64,000 bases of DNA, taken from NCBI GenBank assembly GCA_049323795.1, contig JBMOOH010000001.1:1-64000 (forward strand). The letters are read 5' to 3'. This document shows, piece after piece, positions 7,485-16,792 of this stretch. A program made the position numbers and the translations under genes. Position 1 is the stretch's first letter. Each line of letters starts with the position of its first letter. A model generated the notes under the pieces. The model did no database searches. It was not told the origin of the DNA and saw nothing but the letters and a program-made list of their open reading frames with translations. The stretch comes from JAOADN01 sp049323795. GTDB taxonomy: Bacteria; Pseudomonadota; Alphaproteobacteria; Rhodobacterales; Rhodobacteraceae.

Positions 7485-7590
7485 GGCCTTGGCGAGATTG
7501 GCCGCGATGCGCTTTTAGGCTTCCTGGTTCATCTGCATAGCCTAATGCCATGCGTGTATTCGGGCCAGAGGCTTGCGGATGGGCGTTGGC

Positions 7591-9513
7591 TCAGAAGTCC
7601 GTCTCCACGTAAACCCCCGAGCAGTCGTAAGCGACTGCTGCTGCCGTTGCCCCGTTGTTCATGAACAGCCGCGGTGACAGGAACTGCGTGTTGGCGGGCA
7701 GGTCGGCCGTGATCTCCTGCTCGAACACCGCGCCTGACACCTCATCGACCACCCGCACCCAGACCGAGCTGCCATTGGGCGGTGCCGCGATGTAGAGGGT
7801 CAGCACCCCACCCGTCGCGATGCCGAAACTCGCCCCCATGTCTGTCAACGTCGGCGCGCCGGTGCCGTCGTTTGCGACCAGCTGCCAGCGGGTGTGGGTG
7901 CCGCGCTGGAAGCCGATGCCGATGCAGTTGATGGCCGTGGCCAGCGTAAGGGTGGTGGCCAGCGCGGCGGTCGATCCATAGAGGCCAAAGAATGCCATGC
8001 CGGTTGCCTGCAGCGTCGTCAGCGAAATCCGCGTCACGAAGGTCCAGCCCCCCAGTCCCGCGGCATTGCCGCGCCAGCAGGCCCAACCCGCAGAACGCTG
8101 TTCGGCAGCTGAATCCACCACCGCCGCCGATGTCAGCCGCCAGCGGCGCATGCTGGCGGCCAGGTTCGTCGCAGCCAGCGTGGGCGTGGACACGGTACCG
8201 ACCGACGTGATCGGCAGGCCTTCGGTGGTGATCGTGGTGGTGACAGATGGCGACCAGTTGGCGATCCGGTTCACCCCGAAATGCGGTTGCAGCGGGAAAT
8301 CCCGGCCAGAGGGACGCATGACGTCGATCCATGGGGCCCCCGCTCGGTTGCGGGCATAGACTGCCGCCTTGCCGATGGGCGGCGGCGATGGCGCGGCGCT
8401 GAGCCCCGGCAGGATGGTGGGTTGCGGCAGTTCCACCTGGCCGTTGGTGCGATCGATCTTCAAGGCATCGAAGAAGGCTGAGCCATCCGGGCTGACCTTG
8501 AAGCTGAAGTCATCATTGCCAAGGAGGCCTATCAGCGCCCGTACTGAGAACCCGGTCTTGAAGGCGAAGGCCGCATCGTTTCCGGCGGCCGCCTTGTTGA
8601 CGGTGGCCTCGATCCCAGCGCCTGCGTTGTTGAACAGCAGTGCCGGGGTATTGACCGACACGCGGTTGTAGCTGTCCGCCGTCGCCCCACCGAGGCCGAG
8701 AAGCTGCGCGGTCAGGTTGGCCTGGGGCATGCCGACCTGCGTCACCGCATTGGCGAAAGTCACGGTGGGCGTGTTCACCACCGTCGTGCCCCCGGCCCCT
8801 GCCGTGGCCGAGCCGATGTTGACGACCGTGGTCGATCCGGATGCGCCGCCGGTGCCGAGGTTCACCGTCTTGGTGACGCCGGCGGTCGTCGCCCCGGTGC
8901 CGATCCCGTAGGTGGCAGTCGTTGTTGCCGTGCCGATGCTGGCCGATGCCGCCGAGACCGTGACGGTGCCTGAGGCGGTCAGCGTGCCGGAGAAGGTCTT
9001 GTTGCCGGTGAAGGTCTGGGTGCCCGCGAGGATTGCCAATTCGCTGGAGGTGTTGGGCAGTGTGAAGGTCCGTGTCGTGCCGGTGGTGATCCCCGACAGC
9101 GAAAACAGCGCCTTCTTCGTCGGATCGGCGTCGTTGACGAGGCTGAAGATCGCGTCAGACACATCCTGCGGCACTCCGACCAGGTCCCAGGCACTTCCAT
9201 TCCAGACGACAAGGACCTGCTCGGCCGCGATCCAGACCAGCCAGCCTTGGCGCGGCACCAGGCGCAGCCAGACGCCATCGACCCAGAAGGCCACGTTCAG
9301 ATCCCACCCCGCCCAGAGGCCCGTCGCGCCCGAGGCCACGAGGTGGCGGTCGCCATCGGCGGGGCTGGCGGGCGGCGTGGTGCGCGTGCGGTCGAGGACC
9401 GACAGCTGCACCATGGCATCGAGCAGGCGCAGGGCCTCGTTGTGGGTGACATGCTTCTGGGCTTGGGCCGCCAGCAGGTATGGCAGGCCAAGGTGAGTGG
9501 AGGTCTCGGACAT
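7591..9513 (-). CDS. DUF2793 phage tail fibre / host-specificity protein
   Basis: The 640-residue protein starts with LGLPYLLAAQAQKHVTHNEAL, the hallmark of the DUF2793 domain at the N-terminus of tail-tip proteins in alphaproteobacterial phages and GTAs. Residues about 130-270 are a Thr/Gly/Val-rich beta-repeat region, followed by a longer C-terminal part (from about 390) that probably binds the cell surface. It is the last structural gene of the late operon, next to the GTA-like megatron. Receptor specificity cannot be read from sequence. Confidence 0.8.
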   Translation of the reverse strand: MSETSTHLGLPYLLAAQAQKHVTHNEALRLLDAMVQLSVLDRTRTTPPASPADGDRHLVASGATGLWAGWDLNVAFWVDGVWLRLVPRQGWLVWIAAEQVLVVWNGSAWDLVGVPQDVSDAIFSLVNDADPTKKALFSLSGITTGTTRTFTLPNTSSELAILAGTQTFTGNKTFSGTLTASGTVTVSAASASIGTATTTATYGIGTGATTAGVTKTVNLGTGGASGSTTVVNIGSATAGAGGTTVVNTPTVTFANAVTQVGMPQANLTAQLLGLGGATADSYNRVSVNTPALLFNNAGAGIEATVNKAAAGNDAAFAFKTGFSVRALIGLLGNDDFSFKVSPDGSAFFDALKIDRTNGQVELPQPTILPGLSAAPSPPPIGKAAVYARNRAGAPWIDVMRPSGRDFPLQPHFGVNRIANWSPSVTTTITTEGLPITSVGTVSTPTLAATNLAASMRRWRLTSAAVVDSAAEQRSAGWACWRGNAAGLGGWTFVTRISLTTLQATGMAFFGLYGSTAALATTLTLATAINCIGIGFQRGTHTRWQLVANDGTGAPTLTDMGASFGIATGGVLTLYIAAPPNGSSVWVRVVDEVSGAVFEQEITADLPANTQFLSPRLFMNNGATAAAVAYDCSGVYVETDF

Positions 9514-9522
9514 GACGGGCCT

Positions 9523-12500
9523 TCAGAACTGGAGGGTGACGGTGACGGGATCGCCGCGACCGAGGCGGTTCGAGAGCTGGTAGATGCGGATGGCCAGTGT
9601 CTGACCGGGGCCGAGCAGCGCGCCCCAGTCGGCGGTCTGCTGGGCGGCGGTGTAGAGGACGGATGTGGTGCTGCTGGTCAGCATGCGCTTAACGACGGCA
9701 CCGTCGAGGATCTGGACGTCGTAGCTCTCGAAGTCCTCGGCCAGCGGCACCTCGACCTGTTCCCAGGCATCGGCCACCAGCGCGCGCGACCGGCGCGTCC
9801 AGCGGATCGTCAGATCGCCCGGGCTGCGTGCACTGCGCCACGGCTGCGCGACATGGACCGGGGCGAAGGGCACGAGGCCGCGACCGGCTGGCGGGAAGGC
9901 CAGTGCTGCGTAGCTGGCGTCGCTGACGGCCCGCGCCGCAGGGCCGATGCGCCAGTTCCACGGAAGACCGAGATCAGCCTCGGCAATGGGCAGCGGCGCA
10001 AGGGCAGAATCCAGCACTACCGCCCGTGCCCCAGCCGGGGTCGGATCGCCCATCGCGGTTTCCGTACCGCGCTGGCCGCGCAAGAGGCGGGTCAGGCGAT
10101 AGCGGCCGGGCGCGATCAGTTCGGCGGCACCCGCCTGAACCACCTCCCATTTGCCTGGTGCGGTTTCCACTGCCAGCGCATTGGCGCCGCCGAACAGGGT
10201 CAGATCGGTGACGCTTTCCAGCGTGCCGGAAACCAGATCGACGACCAGCGCATTGCCGAGATCGAAGCGCGAGGTCGGACCGGAATAGAAATCCGAGACC
10301 AGCGTGCCGATCCGCGCGCGACCGCCGAAGGTCGTCAGGAGGTTGAAGCCATCCGTCGAGGGGCTGCGGAACACTGCCATCTCGCCCGGCCAGGGAACGG
10401 CGTGCGCCGCGACCATTGGCCGGTGCGCGGGCTGGTCCTCGGACAGTTGCGGCAGGTCTAGCAACACGACATCCGGCGCACCGAAGACCACGGACCGGGT
10501 CAGCGTGGCCGGGCGCGGATCGCCGGGTGGCAGGTCATAGGCGGCGCGATCCTGACGGACAGCCTCGATACCGCGCCCCTCGGAATCGGCGATGGATACC
10601 AGCCGCAACTCGATTTCGCGGCCATCATGGCCCAGCCGGATCACGTCGGCGGGGTCCAGCGCCAGCCGCGAGGGCGGCAGTCGGAAGGTGGCGGTCTCCC
10701 GCCCGATCCAGGCTTCCATCAGCGCGCGACGGCAGCGGCGTTCGGCCTCCTCGGGCGGGATTGCCATCGGGAAGGACTCGGACGCGATGCGGGCGGTTTC
10801 GACGGTGATGCGGCGGGCTTCGACAAGGGCCGCGTCATAATCCTCGTCGGCCCGCGCGACCTGCCACTTCAACGCCTGCGGCAGTTCGGTTTCCTGCGCG
10901 CGGACCAGTTCCAGCGCCTCGCCTTCGCGGGACGCCATGAGGTCGTCATGGGTCAAGGTAACAACGGACGCCCGCCCGCGCATGACGAAGCGGATCATGC
11001 CTTCGGTCTCGATGGCATCGAACCCGAAATGCCGGGCAAGCGTGCTGATAGAAGATCGCGGAGCTTCAAGTGCTGCGATGGCATAGCCCTCGACCGCGCC
11101 CCAGAGGCCGGACACGTCGATCAGCGCCTCCGGCATTCCGGCGCGCAGGCAGAGGTGCCGAACCAGCGCCGCCAGCGACACCGCCCCCAGCCTGCCTGTC
11201 AACCAGTGGCCCAGCCGCCAGTTCGGGCCATCGGTCCAGACATCGGTCAGTTCCGGAAAGAACGGATAGGGCCGCGCGTCCCAGGTCCAGGCGGCGCATT
11301 CCGGCACATGCACCATGCGGCCGCCGTAGACGGCAGAGATCGGGTTGTTGGCCGCATCACCCCAATGCAGGTAGCTTGCCTCGAGATAGGCCCGCTGGAT
11401 CGCGTCATCGCGCCAGCCGCGCGAGAAATAGGGCGTGAAGCTTTCGGACGACTTCGGGTCGAAAAAGACGTTGGGCTGGTTGGTGCCCCGGTCGATGGCG
11501 GGACATCCGAGTTCAGTGAAGCGGATGGGTTTCGATTGCGGCACCCATGCGGTAGCCAAGCCGCTCTCCACACCGCCCGGCCGGTTGTAGTGCGGATTCG
11601 TCCACCAGGCGCGGATATCCTTGGGGCGGAATACCCACGCTTTCGCCGCCGCGCCATCCGTGATCGGCGTGCGGATTTGCGCGGAACGATCGGCGGCGCT
11701 GGCGTAGAACCAGTCGAAGCCTTCGCCGCCCGCGATGTTCGCCTGCAGGTAGGCGCGGTCGTAGATCGCAGGCCAGCCTTCAAGCGCATCGGCATGGTCG
11801 AAGCCATCGCGCCAGTCAGATAGAGGCAGGTAGTTGTCGATGCCGACGAAGTCGATGTTGGCATCCGACCAGAGCGGGTCGAGGTGGAAATGGACATCGC
11901 CGCTGCCGTCTTGCGGATGGTGGCCGAAGTATTCAGACCAGTCGGCGGCATAGCCGATCTTGGTGCCCGACCCGAGGATCGCGCTCACGTCAGCCGCGAG
12001 GGTCTTGAAGGCGGTAACGGCGGGATACGTGCTGGCCCCCGAGCGGATGGTGGTCAGGCCGGGCATCTCGGTGCCGATCAGGAAGGCATCGACCCCGCCT
12101 GCTGCTGCGCAAAGGTGCGCGTAGTGCAGCACCATGCGGCGCAGGCCCCAGTCGCTGGGCGAGCCGGTGAAGGCGACGCTCTCGCCTGACACGCTGAAAT
12201 TCCCCGGCGTTGCCGCCCCGAACAGGGCCGACACTTGCGTTGCCGCAGTACCAGTCTTGTCCACCGATCCGGCAAATCCGGCCGCCGGGGAACAGGTGAT
12301 CCGCCCCCGCCATGGGAAGGCAGGCTGGCCCGGCGTGGCGGCATTGGCGCTGTAGGGGTTCGGCAGGGTGTTGCCGGGGGGCACATCCATCAGCAGGAAG
12401 GGATAGAAGGTCACCCGAAGCCCGCGCGCCTTCAACTCCTGGATTGCCTGCACCACGGCAAAGTCCGCCGGTGTGCCGCCATAGACCGGGCGATCCTCGG

Positions 12501-13488
12501 CGTCACGGCTGACCAGATGGGCGCTGGCGCGGCTGACGCCGTTCACCGACCAATTGGCGGGGGTAGTGGCCTTGGAGGCGACCTCGACGCCGGGCTTCAC
12601 CTTGCAGGAGCCTGCGCGCAGATCGTTGCCGAACCAGGCCACGACGAGGCTGACGCTTTCGACCGCCGGGGCCATCGCTTGCAGCCGGTCCAGCGCCACG
12701 ACGATGTCGGGCTGGTCTGGCAGCGCGTTCAGGTTCTCGGCAACCGTCGCACCGCCGCTACCCTTGCGAATGGCGTCGGTGGCATAGGTGAACTCGCCCG
12801 AGGCCGGGATCAGGGTCACTGCGCGGGTCAGTCCCTCGACGGTGTCGGCATCGGCCAGCGGGCGGAACACCTCGAAGCTGAGTTGCGGCAATCGGTTGCC
12901 AAAGGTGGCCAGCGCCAGATCCTCGAACACGACATAAGCCGTGCCGCGATAGGCGGGCGTGTTGGCGGCCCCCATCTTCGCCGCGATGAAGGGATCGGCC
13001 GTCTGCGCCTCGCTGCCGGGATACCAGCGCCAGATCACGCCGGTCATGTCCATCGCCTTGCCGTCGGCCCAGACGCGGCCGATGCCAGTGATCGGACCCT
13101 CGCAAAGCGCCACGGCAAAGCTGGCATAGTAGAGGTATTCGGTGGTCTTCACCTTGCCGCCGCCACCGCCCTTGCCACCGCCTTGGGTCGTGGTCTTCGT
13201 CTCCTCGCGGAAATCGGTGGCCCAGATGATATTGCCGCCGATGCGCATCCGGCCGTAAAGGCGCGGGATCACCGCCCCTTCGGTGGCCGAGGTGATGCGC
13301 AGTGTGTCGAGCCGCGCGCCTTCGATCCGCTGCGCTGGGGCCAGCGAGGACACGATCCAGCTGTCGACCACCGAGCCCACGGTCGAGCCGATGAAGCCGC
13401 CGATGGCCGCGCCGGAAAAGCCGAGAATCGCGCCGCCAAAGGCCCCGCCGATGGCAGTGCCGACAGCGCCGAGGACGAGCGTGGCCAT
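9523..13488 (-). CDS. GTA-type baseplate multidomain protein (megatron, TIM-barrel)
   Basis: The 1321-residue protein is homologous in layout to the large host-specificity protein of Rhodobacter GTA (gp15). A Gly/Ala-rich N-terminus (AIGGAFGGAILGF) leads to hub domains. Residues about 420-740 form the GTA TIM-barrel domain, with DWSEYFGHHP and NIDFVGIDNYLPLSDW. The C-terminal third is a tail-protein domain. It forms the distal tail hub/baseplate. It follows the NlpC/P60 and DUF2163 genes, the same order as in GTA clusters. Confidence 0.9.
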   Translation of the reverse strand: MATLVLGAVGTAIGGAFGGAILGFSGAAIGGFIGSTVGSVVDSWIVSSLAPAQRIEGARLDTLRITSATEGAVIPRLYGRMRIGGNIIWATDFREETKTTTQGGGKGGGGGKVKTTEYLYYASFAVALCEGPITGIGRVWADGKAMDMTGVIWRWYPGSEAQTADPFIAAKMGAANTPAYRGTAYVVFEDLALATFGNRLPQLSFEVFRPLADADTVEGLTRAVTLIPASGEFTYATDAIRKGSGGATVAENLNALPDQPDIVVALDRLQAMAPAVESVSLVVAWFGNDLRAGSCKVKPGVEVASKATTPANWSVNGVSRASAHLVSRDAEDRPVYGGTPADFAVVQAIQELKARGLRVTFYPFLLMDVPPGNTLPNPYSANAATPGQPAFPWRGRITCSPAAGFAGSVDKTGTAATQVSALFGAATPGNFSVSGESVAFTGSPSDWGLRRMVLHYAHLCAAAGGVDAFLIGTEMPGLTTIRSGASTYPAVTAFKTLAADVSAILGSGTKIGYAADWSEYFGHHPQDGSGDVHFHLDPLWSDANIDFVGIDNYLPLSDWRDGFDHADALEGWPAIYDRAYLQANIAGGEGFDWFYASAADRSAQIRTPITDGAAAKAWVFRPKDIRAWWTNPHYNRPGGVESGLATAWVPQSKPIRFTELGCPAIDRGTNQPNVFFDPKSSESFTPYFSRGWRDDAIQRAYLEASYLHWGDAANNPISAVYGGRMVHVPECAAWTWDARPYPFFPELTDVWTDGPNWRLGHWLTGRLGAVSLAALVRHLCLRAGMPEALIDVSGLWGAVEGYAIAALEAPRSSISTLARHFGFDAIETEGMIRFVMRGRASVVTLTHDDLMASREGEALELVRAQETELPQALKWQVARADEDYDAALVEARRITVETARIASESFPMAIPPEEAERRCRRALMEAWIGRETATFRLPPSRLALDPADVIRLGHDGREIELRLVSIADSEGRGIEAVRQDRAAYDLPPGDPRPATLTRSVVFGAPDVVLLDLPQLSEDQPAHRPMVAAHAVPWPGEMAVFRSPSTDGFNLLTTFGGRARIGTLVSDFYSGPTSRFDLGNALVVDLVSGTLESVTDLTLFGGANALAVETAPGKWEVVQAGAAELIAPGRYRLTRLLRGQRGTETAMGDPTPAGARAVVLDSALAPLPIAEADLGLPWNWRIGPAARAVSDASYAALAFPPAGRGLVPFAPVHVAQPWRSARSPGDLTIRWTRRSRALVADAWEQVEVPLAEDFESYDVQILDGAVVKRMLTSSTTSVLYTAAQQTADWGALLGPGQTLAIRIYQLSNRLGRGDPVTVTLQF

Positions 13489-13497
13489 GGGAAACTC

Positions 13498-13926
13498 TCA
13501 GCGTTGGGGAAAGAGGAAGGCGAAGGCGATGCGGCGTCGCCACGTTGGGGTCAGCGGTTCCTCGATGACCCCAAGGCGCTCGTAGGCGTGGAGGAAGGTG
13601 TCGGGGCCGGTCAGGATCCCAACATGCTTGGCGATGGCGCGGGGCATCATGCGGAAAAGGATCAGCGCGCCGGGCGGGGCATCGGCGGGTGCGATTTCCG
13701 GCATCATGCTGCGCGCGCCTTCGGCCAACACCTCGCGCGGGCCGCTTTCGCCCCAGTCCCGGCTATAGGGCGGGATCGGGAAAGGTTCGGGCCCGACAGC
13801 TTCGCGCCAGACGCCGCGCGCAAGGCCAAGGCAATCGCAGCCGACGCCCTTGAGGCTGGCCTGATCGTGGTAGGGCGTGCCGAGCCAAGACCGCGCGATG
13901 GCGATGACCCTATCGGAGTCGACCAT
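13498..13926 (-). CDS. NlpC/P60-family tail-tip peptidoglycan peptidase
   Basis: The protein has 142 residues. The catalytic cysteine lies in GVGCDCLGLARGVW (about residue 30) and the histidine in AKHVGILTG. This matches NlpC/P60 endopeptidases at position 14 of GTA tail clusters, which cut peptide cross-links in the host wall during injection. The ATG at 13926 lies just after the DUF2163 stop codon, implying coupled translation. Longer frames upstream overlap that gene and are not family-like. Confidence 0.88.
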   Translation of the reverse strand: MVDSDRVIAIARSWLGTPYHDQASLKGVGCDCLGLARGVWREAVGPEPFPIPPYSRDWGESGPREVLAEGARSMMPEIAPADAPPGALILFRMMPRAIAKHVGILTGPDTFLHAYERLGVIEEPLTPTWRRRIAFAFLFPQR

Positions 13927-13928
13927 AG

Positions 13929-14813
13929 TCACAGCACCGCCCCCTCGTGGCCGCCATCGGTGGTGGCATAGCGCAGGACAGCATCCTGGCCGGGGATATT
14001 GGGAAAGCCCCGGAAGTTGGCGACATTGGCGAACTTCGTGCCACAGGTCGCGATGCGCTTGTCGCATCCTGCGCGAATGGTGAAGGTGTCGGACATGGCG
14101 ATGGCGCGAACCGGGGCTTCAAGCAGGGTCAGCACGGCGACGCCGTCGACGAGATCATGCGCCAGCACCTCGGCCCGCCGCCCGGCATTGGCGCCACTGA
14201 TCCAGTCAAGCGTGCCGAAGGTGAACCAGCCGGAGGCGAAGCCGCCAAGCCCCGAGGCGGTAAAGGCGCGGTCGCGCAGCAGGTCGATGATCGCGCCGGT
14301 GCTCTTGAACGCCGGGGCCTCGAGATTGACCCCGCAACGCGCATCGCCAAGGGCGGCATCGCAGGTCGCCTGAAACGTCCGCCCGACGGTTTGGCCGAGG
14401 ACATGGGCCAGCGATCGCACCTCGGCCACGAACGCCAGCCGCCCCCGCCGGATCTGGCCAATGGCCCCACGCCGCATCAGCAGGCGCTGGGAGGTCGCCG
14501 CCCAGTTCACCCGCCAGACCTCGACGGCCGCGTTGTCCCAGCGTCCGTCGAGAATGTCGGTCTCGGCGATCCGGTCGGAGGTCAGCACGCCTTGCGCGTC
14601 CTGCGCGTCAACGGAAAGGTCAGATCCCGAGCGCACCTCGGAGGCCGCAAAACCGCTCTCCGGCTCGAAATCAATGCCGTCGAACGTCAGGGTTCGATCA
14701 TGGTCGGTGAAGCCGAGCGTCACCCCATCGGCCCGCACGATCCGCCAGCACCAGGCCATCGTCGTCGTGCCCTCGTCGAGATGGGCCTGAAGCTCGGGTG
14801 GGAGGGACTTCAC
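13929..14813 (-). CDS. DUF2163 / BR0599-type tail hub protein
   Basis: The 294-residue protein has an N-terminal DUF2163 domain (MAWCWRIVRADGVTLGFTDH) and a C-terminal phage BR0599 domain with CDKRIATCGTKFANVANFRG. GTA gp13 is the structural counterpart, a hub protein that in RcGTA binds an iron-sulphur cluster; the visible candidates for cluster ligands are the cysteines in C-DAALGDARC and the C-terminal pair. It sits between the lysis genes and the NlpC/P60 gene. Confidence 0.88.
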   Translation of the reverse strand: MKSLPPELQAHLDEGTTTMAWCWRIVRADGVTLGFTDHDRTLTFDGIDFEPESGFAASEVRSGSDLSVDAQDAQGVLTSDRIAETDILDGRWDNAAVEVWRVNWAATSQRLLMRRGAIGQIRRGRLAFVAEVRSLAHVLGQTVGRTFQATCDAALGDARCGVNLEAPAFKSTGAIIDLLRDRAFTASGLGGFASGWFTFGTLDWISGANAGRRAEVLAHDLVDGVAVLTLLEAPVRAIAMSDTFTIRAGCDKRIATCGTKFANVANFRGFPNIPGQDAVLRYATTDGGHEGAVL

Positions 14814-15019
14814 TTCCGCCCCCAGCCGCGCCAGAGGGCGACCGAGGCCAACGCCGAGGAAATCACGCCCCCGGCCGTGCCGGTCAGGGCATAGAGGTTG
14901 AACGGGCGCAGATCGAAGCTGCCGGTCACCAGATCGAAATCCGCCAGCCCGGCCATGGCCAGACCTGAGGCGGCAAGACAGGCCAGATAGACCAGCCCGC
15001 GTGCGAGGTCCCAGTTCAT
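14810..15019 (-). CDS. Small phage membrane protein, possibly lysis-associated
   Basis: Sixty-nine residues with two predicted membrane helices (LVYLACLAASGLAMAGLADF and YALTGTAGGVISSALASVAL). AAGGAAAGG-like purines precede the ATG at 15019, which overlaps the endolysin stop codon as ATGA. Its place right after the endolysin suggests a holin-like or spanin-like lysis role, but no family is recognised. Confidence 0.6.
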   Translation of the reverse strand: MNWDLARGLVYLACLAASGLAMAGLADFDLVTGSFDLRPFNLYALTGTAGGVISSALASVALWRGWGRK

Positions 15020-15684
15020 GATGTTGCCTTTCCTTTGAGAAATTCCATCAGCCGCTGCCACCACGAAGGGGCGGCAGATGGTTGGGTCGGTACCGGCAGC
15101 GGCACGGGCAACGGCACCGGCGGGCTCGTCGGGCGCAGAAATGCCAGCGCCTCGGCCTCGGTCAGTCGCCGGATCGGTCGCGAGAAATCCACGCGTCCGT
15201 TGAGATCCACCGCCCAGACCGGAATGGTGCCGGTCGGATAGCGGCCATCGCGGAACAGATCGCGCTCGGCCTCGCGCCGCGTGCGGATCGCGGCCGGTCG
15301 CAGCCAGCCCATGAACCCATGTGCTGCGGCAGCGCGGTTGCCTGCGTTCAGATGGCGGGTCAGCGATGCCTTGGCAATGCCGCCGGTGTTATAGTGGAAA
15401 CTGACGAGCGCATCGAACTCGTGTGGTTCCAGCGGCACCTTCACCGCGTGCAACACCTCAGCCTCATATGCCACGATGTCGGCGCGGAAGAGCCGGAACG
15501 CCTCGCGGATCCCAACATCGAGATCGGTCGGCATGCCACGCGGCATCCGTGCCGGATCGGGCGGTCCCGCCGCAGTTGTATGGCCGATGCCGAAGGACCA
15601 GACGTTTTTGACATCGAGATAGGGTCCAGGCACGAGTCCTTCGTGCCGGACAAGGGCCAACAGGCCCCGGTCTGTCATGTGCAT
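15016..15684 (-). CDS. Endolysin, phage lysozyme (GH24 type)
   Basis: The 222-residue protein begins with the lysozyme catalytic region: E15 in RHEGLVPGPYLD, D24, S30 in WSFGIGHT, the same E-x8-D-x5 spacing as T4 and R21 lysozymes with Ser for Thr. A Pro-rich linker (about residues 185-205, PVPLPVPLPVP) leads to a short amphipathic tail ending KGKATS. It has no signal peptide or signal-anchor, so release would need a holin. A second ATG lies two codons in. It muralytically cleaves the glycan strand at the end of infection. Confidence 0.85.
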   Translation of the reverse strand: MHMTDRGLLALVRHEGLVPGPYLDVKNVWSFGIGHTTAAGPPDPARMPRGMPTDLDVGIREAFRLFRADIVAYEAEVLHAVKVPLEPHEFDALVSFHYNTGGIAKASLTRHLNAGNRAAAAHGFMGWLRPAAIRTRREAERDLFRDGRYPTGTIPVWAVDLNGRVDFSRPIRRLTEAEALAFLRPTSPPVPLPVPLPVPTQPSAAPSWWQRLMEFLKGKATS

Positions 15685-15688
15685 GGGA

Positions 15689-15823
15689 TCACCCGAAGAG
15701 AGAGGAAAGGATCAGGATCAGCGCGGCGACCAGAAGACCGATGCGCAGGCGATGGCTGAAGGCTTGTGCCGGATCGGCGGCGTCGCAGCGGATGGCGCGC
15801 GCGAGACGGATCAGTTCATGCAT
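15689..15823 (-). CDS. Very small phage membrane protein in the lysis cassette
   Basis: Forty-four residues: a charged N-terminal half (HELIRLARAIRCDAADP) and one C-terminal membrane helix (LRIGLLVAALILILSSLFG). It overlaps the end of the preceding holin-like gene by 8 bases and ends just before the endolysin start. The position suggests a lysis accessory such as a pinholin or antiholin; the family is not recognised. Confidence 0.5.
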   Translation of the reverse strand: MHELIRLARAIRCDAADPAQAFSHRLRIGLLVAALILILSSLFG

Positions 15824-16166
15824 CGGGGTTGCCCCCCTTGCCACTGCGCAGTCGGGCGAGGACGACCTCGATGAAGGCGGGGCCGAAGACACCGACGAGA
15901 TAGGCGGCCGAGCCCGCCGCACCCCCGGCCGGGATTGCCTGCGACGGCAGGCCAAGCCAGGCGGTGATGATTGCCATGGACAGGCTGCCCATCCCCGCCG
16001 CGATCAGACCGCCCAGCAGGATGTGGCGCAGGGCGTCGCGGAGGCGCATCCGAGTGGTCAGGGCGTTGGTCGCCCCGCCAAGCGCGCCCCAAGCAGCGAG
16101 GATGACGGCGGTAGAGGTTGCCAAATCGCGCAAGGCAGCGGCGACAAAGCCGGTTTCTTCGTTCAT
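15816..16166 (-). CDS. Holin-like membrane protein
   Basis: The 116-residue protein has three hydrophobic segments (TSTAVILAAWGALGGATNAL, HILLGGLIAAGMGSLSMAII, and AGSAAYLVGVFGPAFIEVVL) and a charged C-terminus, the usual shape of phage holins. It lies two genes upstream of the endolysin and overlaps the DUF2460 gene by ATGA. It would permeabilise the inner membrane to release the endolysin. Confidence 0.7.
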   Translation of the reverse strand: MNEETGFVAAALRDLATSTAVILAAWGALGGATNALTTRMRLRDALRHILLGGLIAAGMGSLSMAIITAWLGLPSQAIPAGGAAGSAAYLVGVFGPAFIEVVLARLRSGKGGNPDA

Positions 16167-16792
16167 CGCCGGATCTCCAGCAGCGGAATGGATGTGATCG
16201 ACCCGAGCCGCTCGAGATCGAGGGTAACGTCGAGCATGTCAGTTTCGAAGCGGACGGGGACGTCGAATTCGAAGCCTGCCGTGATCGCGACGCCCGCACC
16301 GGGGGCGGTGGTGAAGGTGACGCTGCCGGTGGTGGTATCGACGCTCCAGCCCGACATTTGCTCGACGCCGTTCAGCGCGACGCGGACGGTCCCTGCCACC
16401 GGCTTGGCGATGGCGCGGGTCCAGCTTTGGGCACCGGAAGTGTAACGCTTCAGCAGGGCGAAAGTGGTGACCGCGCCATTGCCGGTGCCGATGGGTTGGT
16501 CGGTCGGGGCCATCGCCTGCGACGGAAGGCAGGACTTGTAATCCGCCCAGTCCTTGTAGCGAAATCCGTGCAGGCGACCGTTGCGGGCCTCGAAGAACGC
16601 GACCACCGCCGCCAGATCGTCAGCGCGGCGGATACCGTAAGCCACATCATAGCGGCGTCGGCTGTTGGCCCAGCTGGCGTTGCGCTCCTCGTCGCCAGAG
16701 GCCAGTTCGACCACTTGCGTGCGCCGTTCCGGTCCACCGCGCGCCCCGCGGCTGATGTTGTCGGGGAAGCTCACCTCATGGAATGCCATCAC
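16163..16792 (-). CDS. DUF2460 distal tail protein
   Basis: The 209-residue protein begins FHEVSFPDNISRGARGGPE and contains WANSRRRYDVAYGIR and RLHGFRYKDWADY, the signature of DUF2460, the GTA gp12 family that forms the distal tail ring joining tube and hub. The start codon overlaps the tape-measure stop. Unlike in GTA clusters, the following genes are lysis genes rather than the DUF2163 hub. Confidence 0.88.
   Translation of the reverse strand: MMAFHEVSFPDNISRGARGGPERRTQVVELASGDEERNASWANSRRRYDVAYGIRRADDLAAVVAFFEARNGRLHGFRYKDWADYKSCLPSQAMAPTDQPIGTGNGAVTTFALLKRYTSGAQSWTRAIAKPVAGTVRVALNGVEQMSGWSVDTTTGSVTFTTAPGAGVAITAGFEFDVPVRFETDMLDVTLDLERLGSITSIPLLEIRR

Noticed and set aside
12235..13971. Long open plus-strand frame antisense to the megatron gene
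   Set aside because: High-GC mirror frame; no ribosome binding site or domain, and it crosses two real minus-strand genes.
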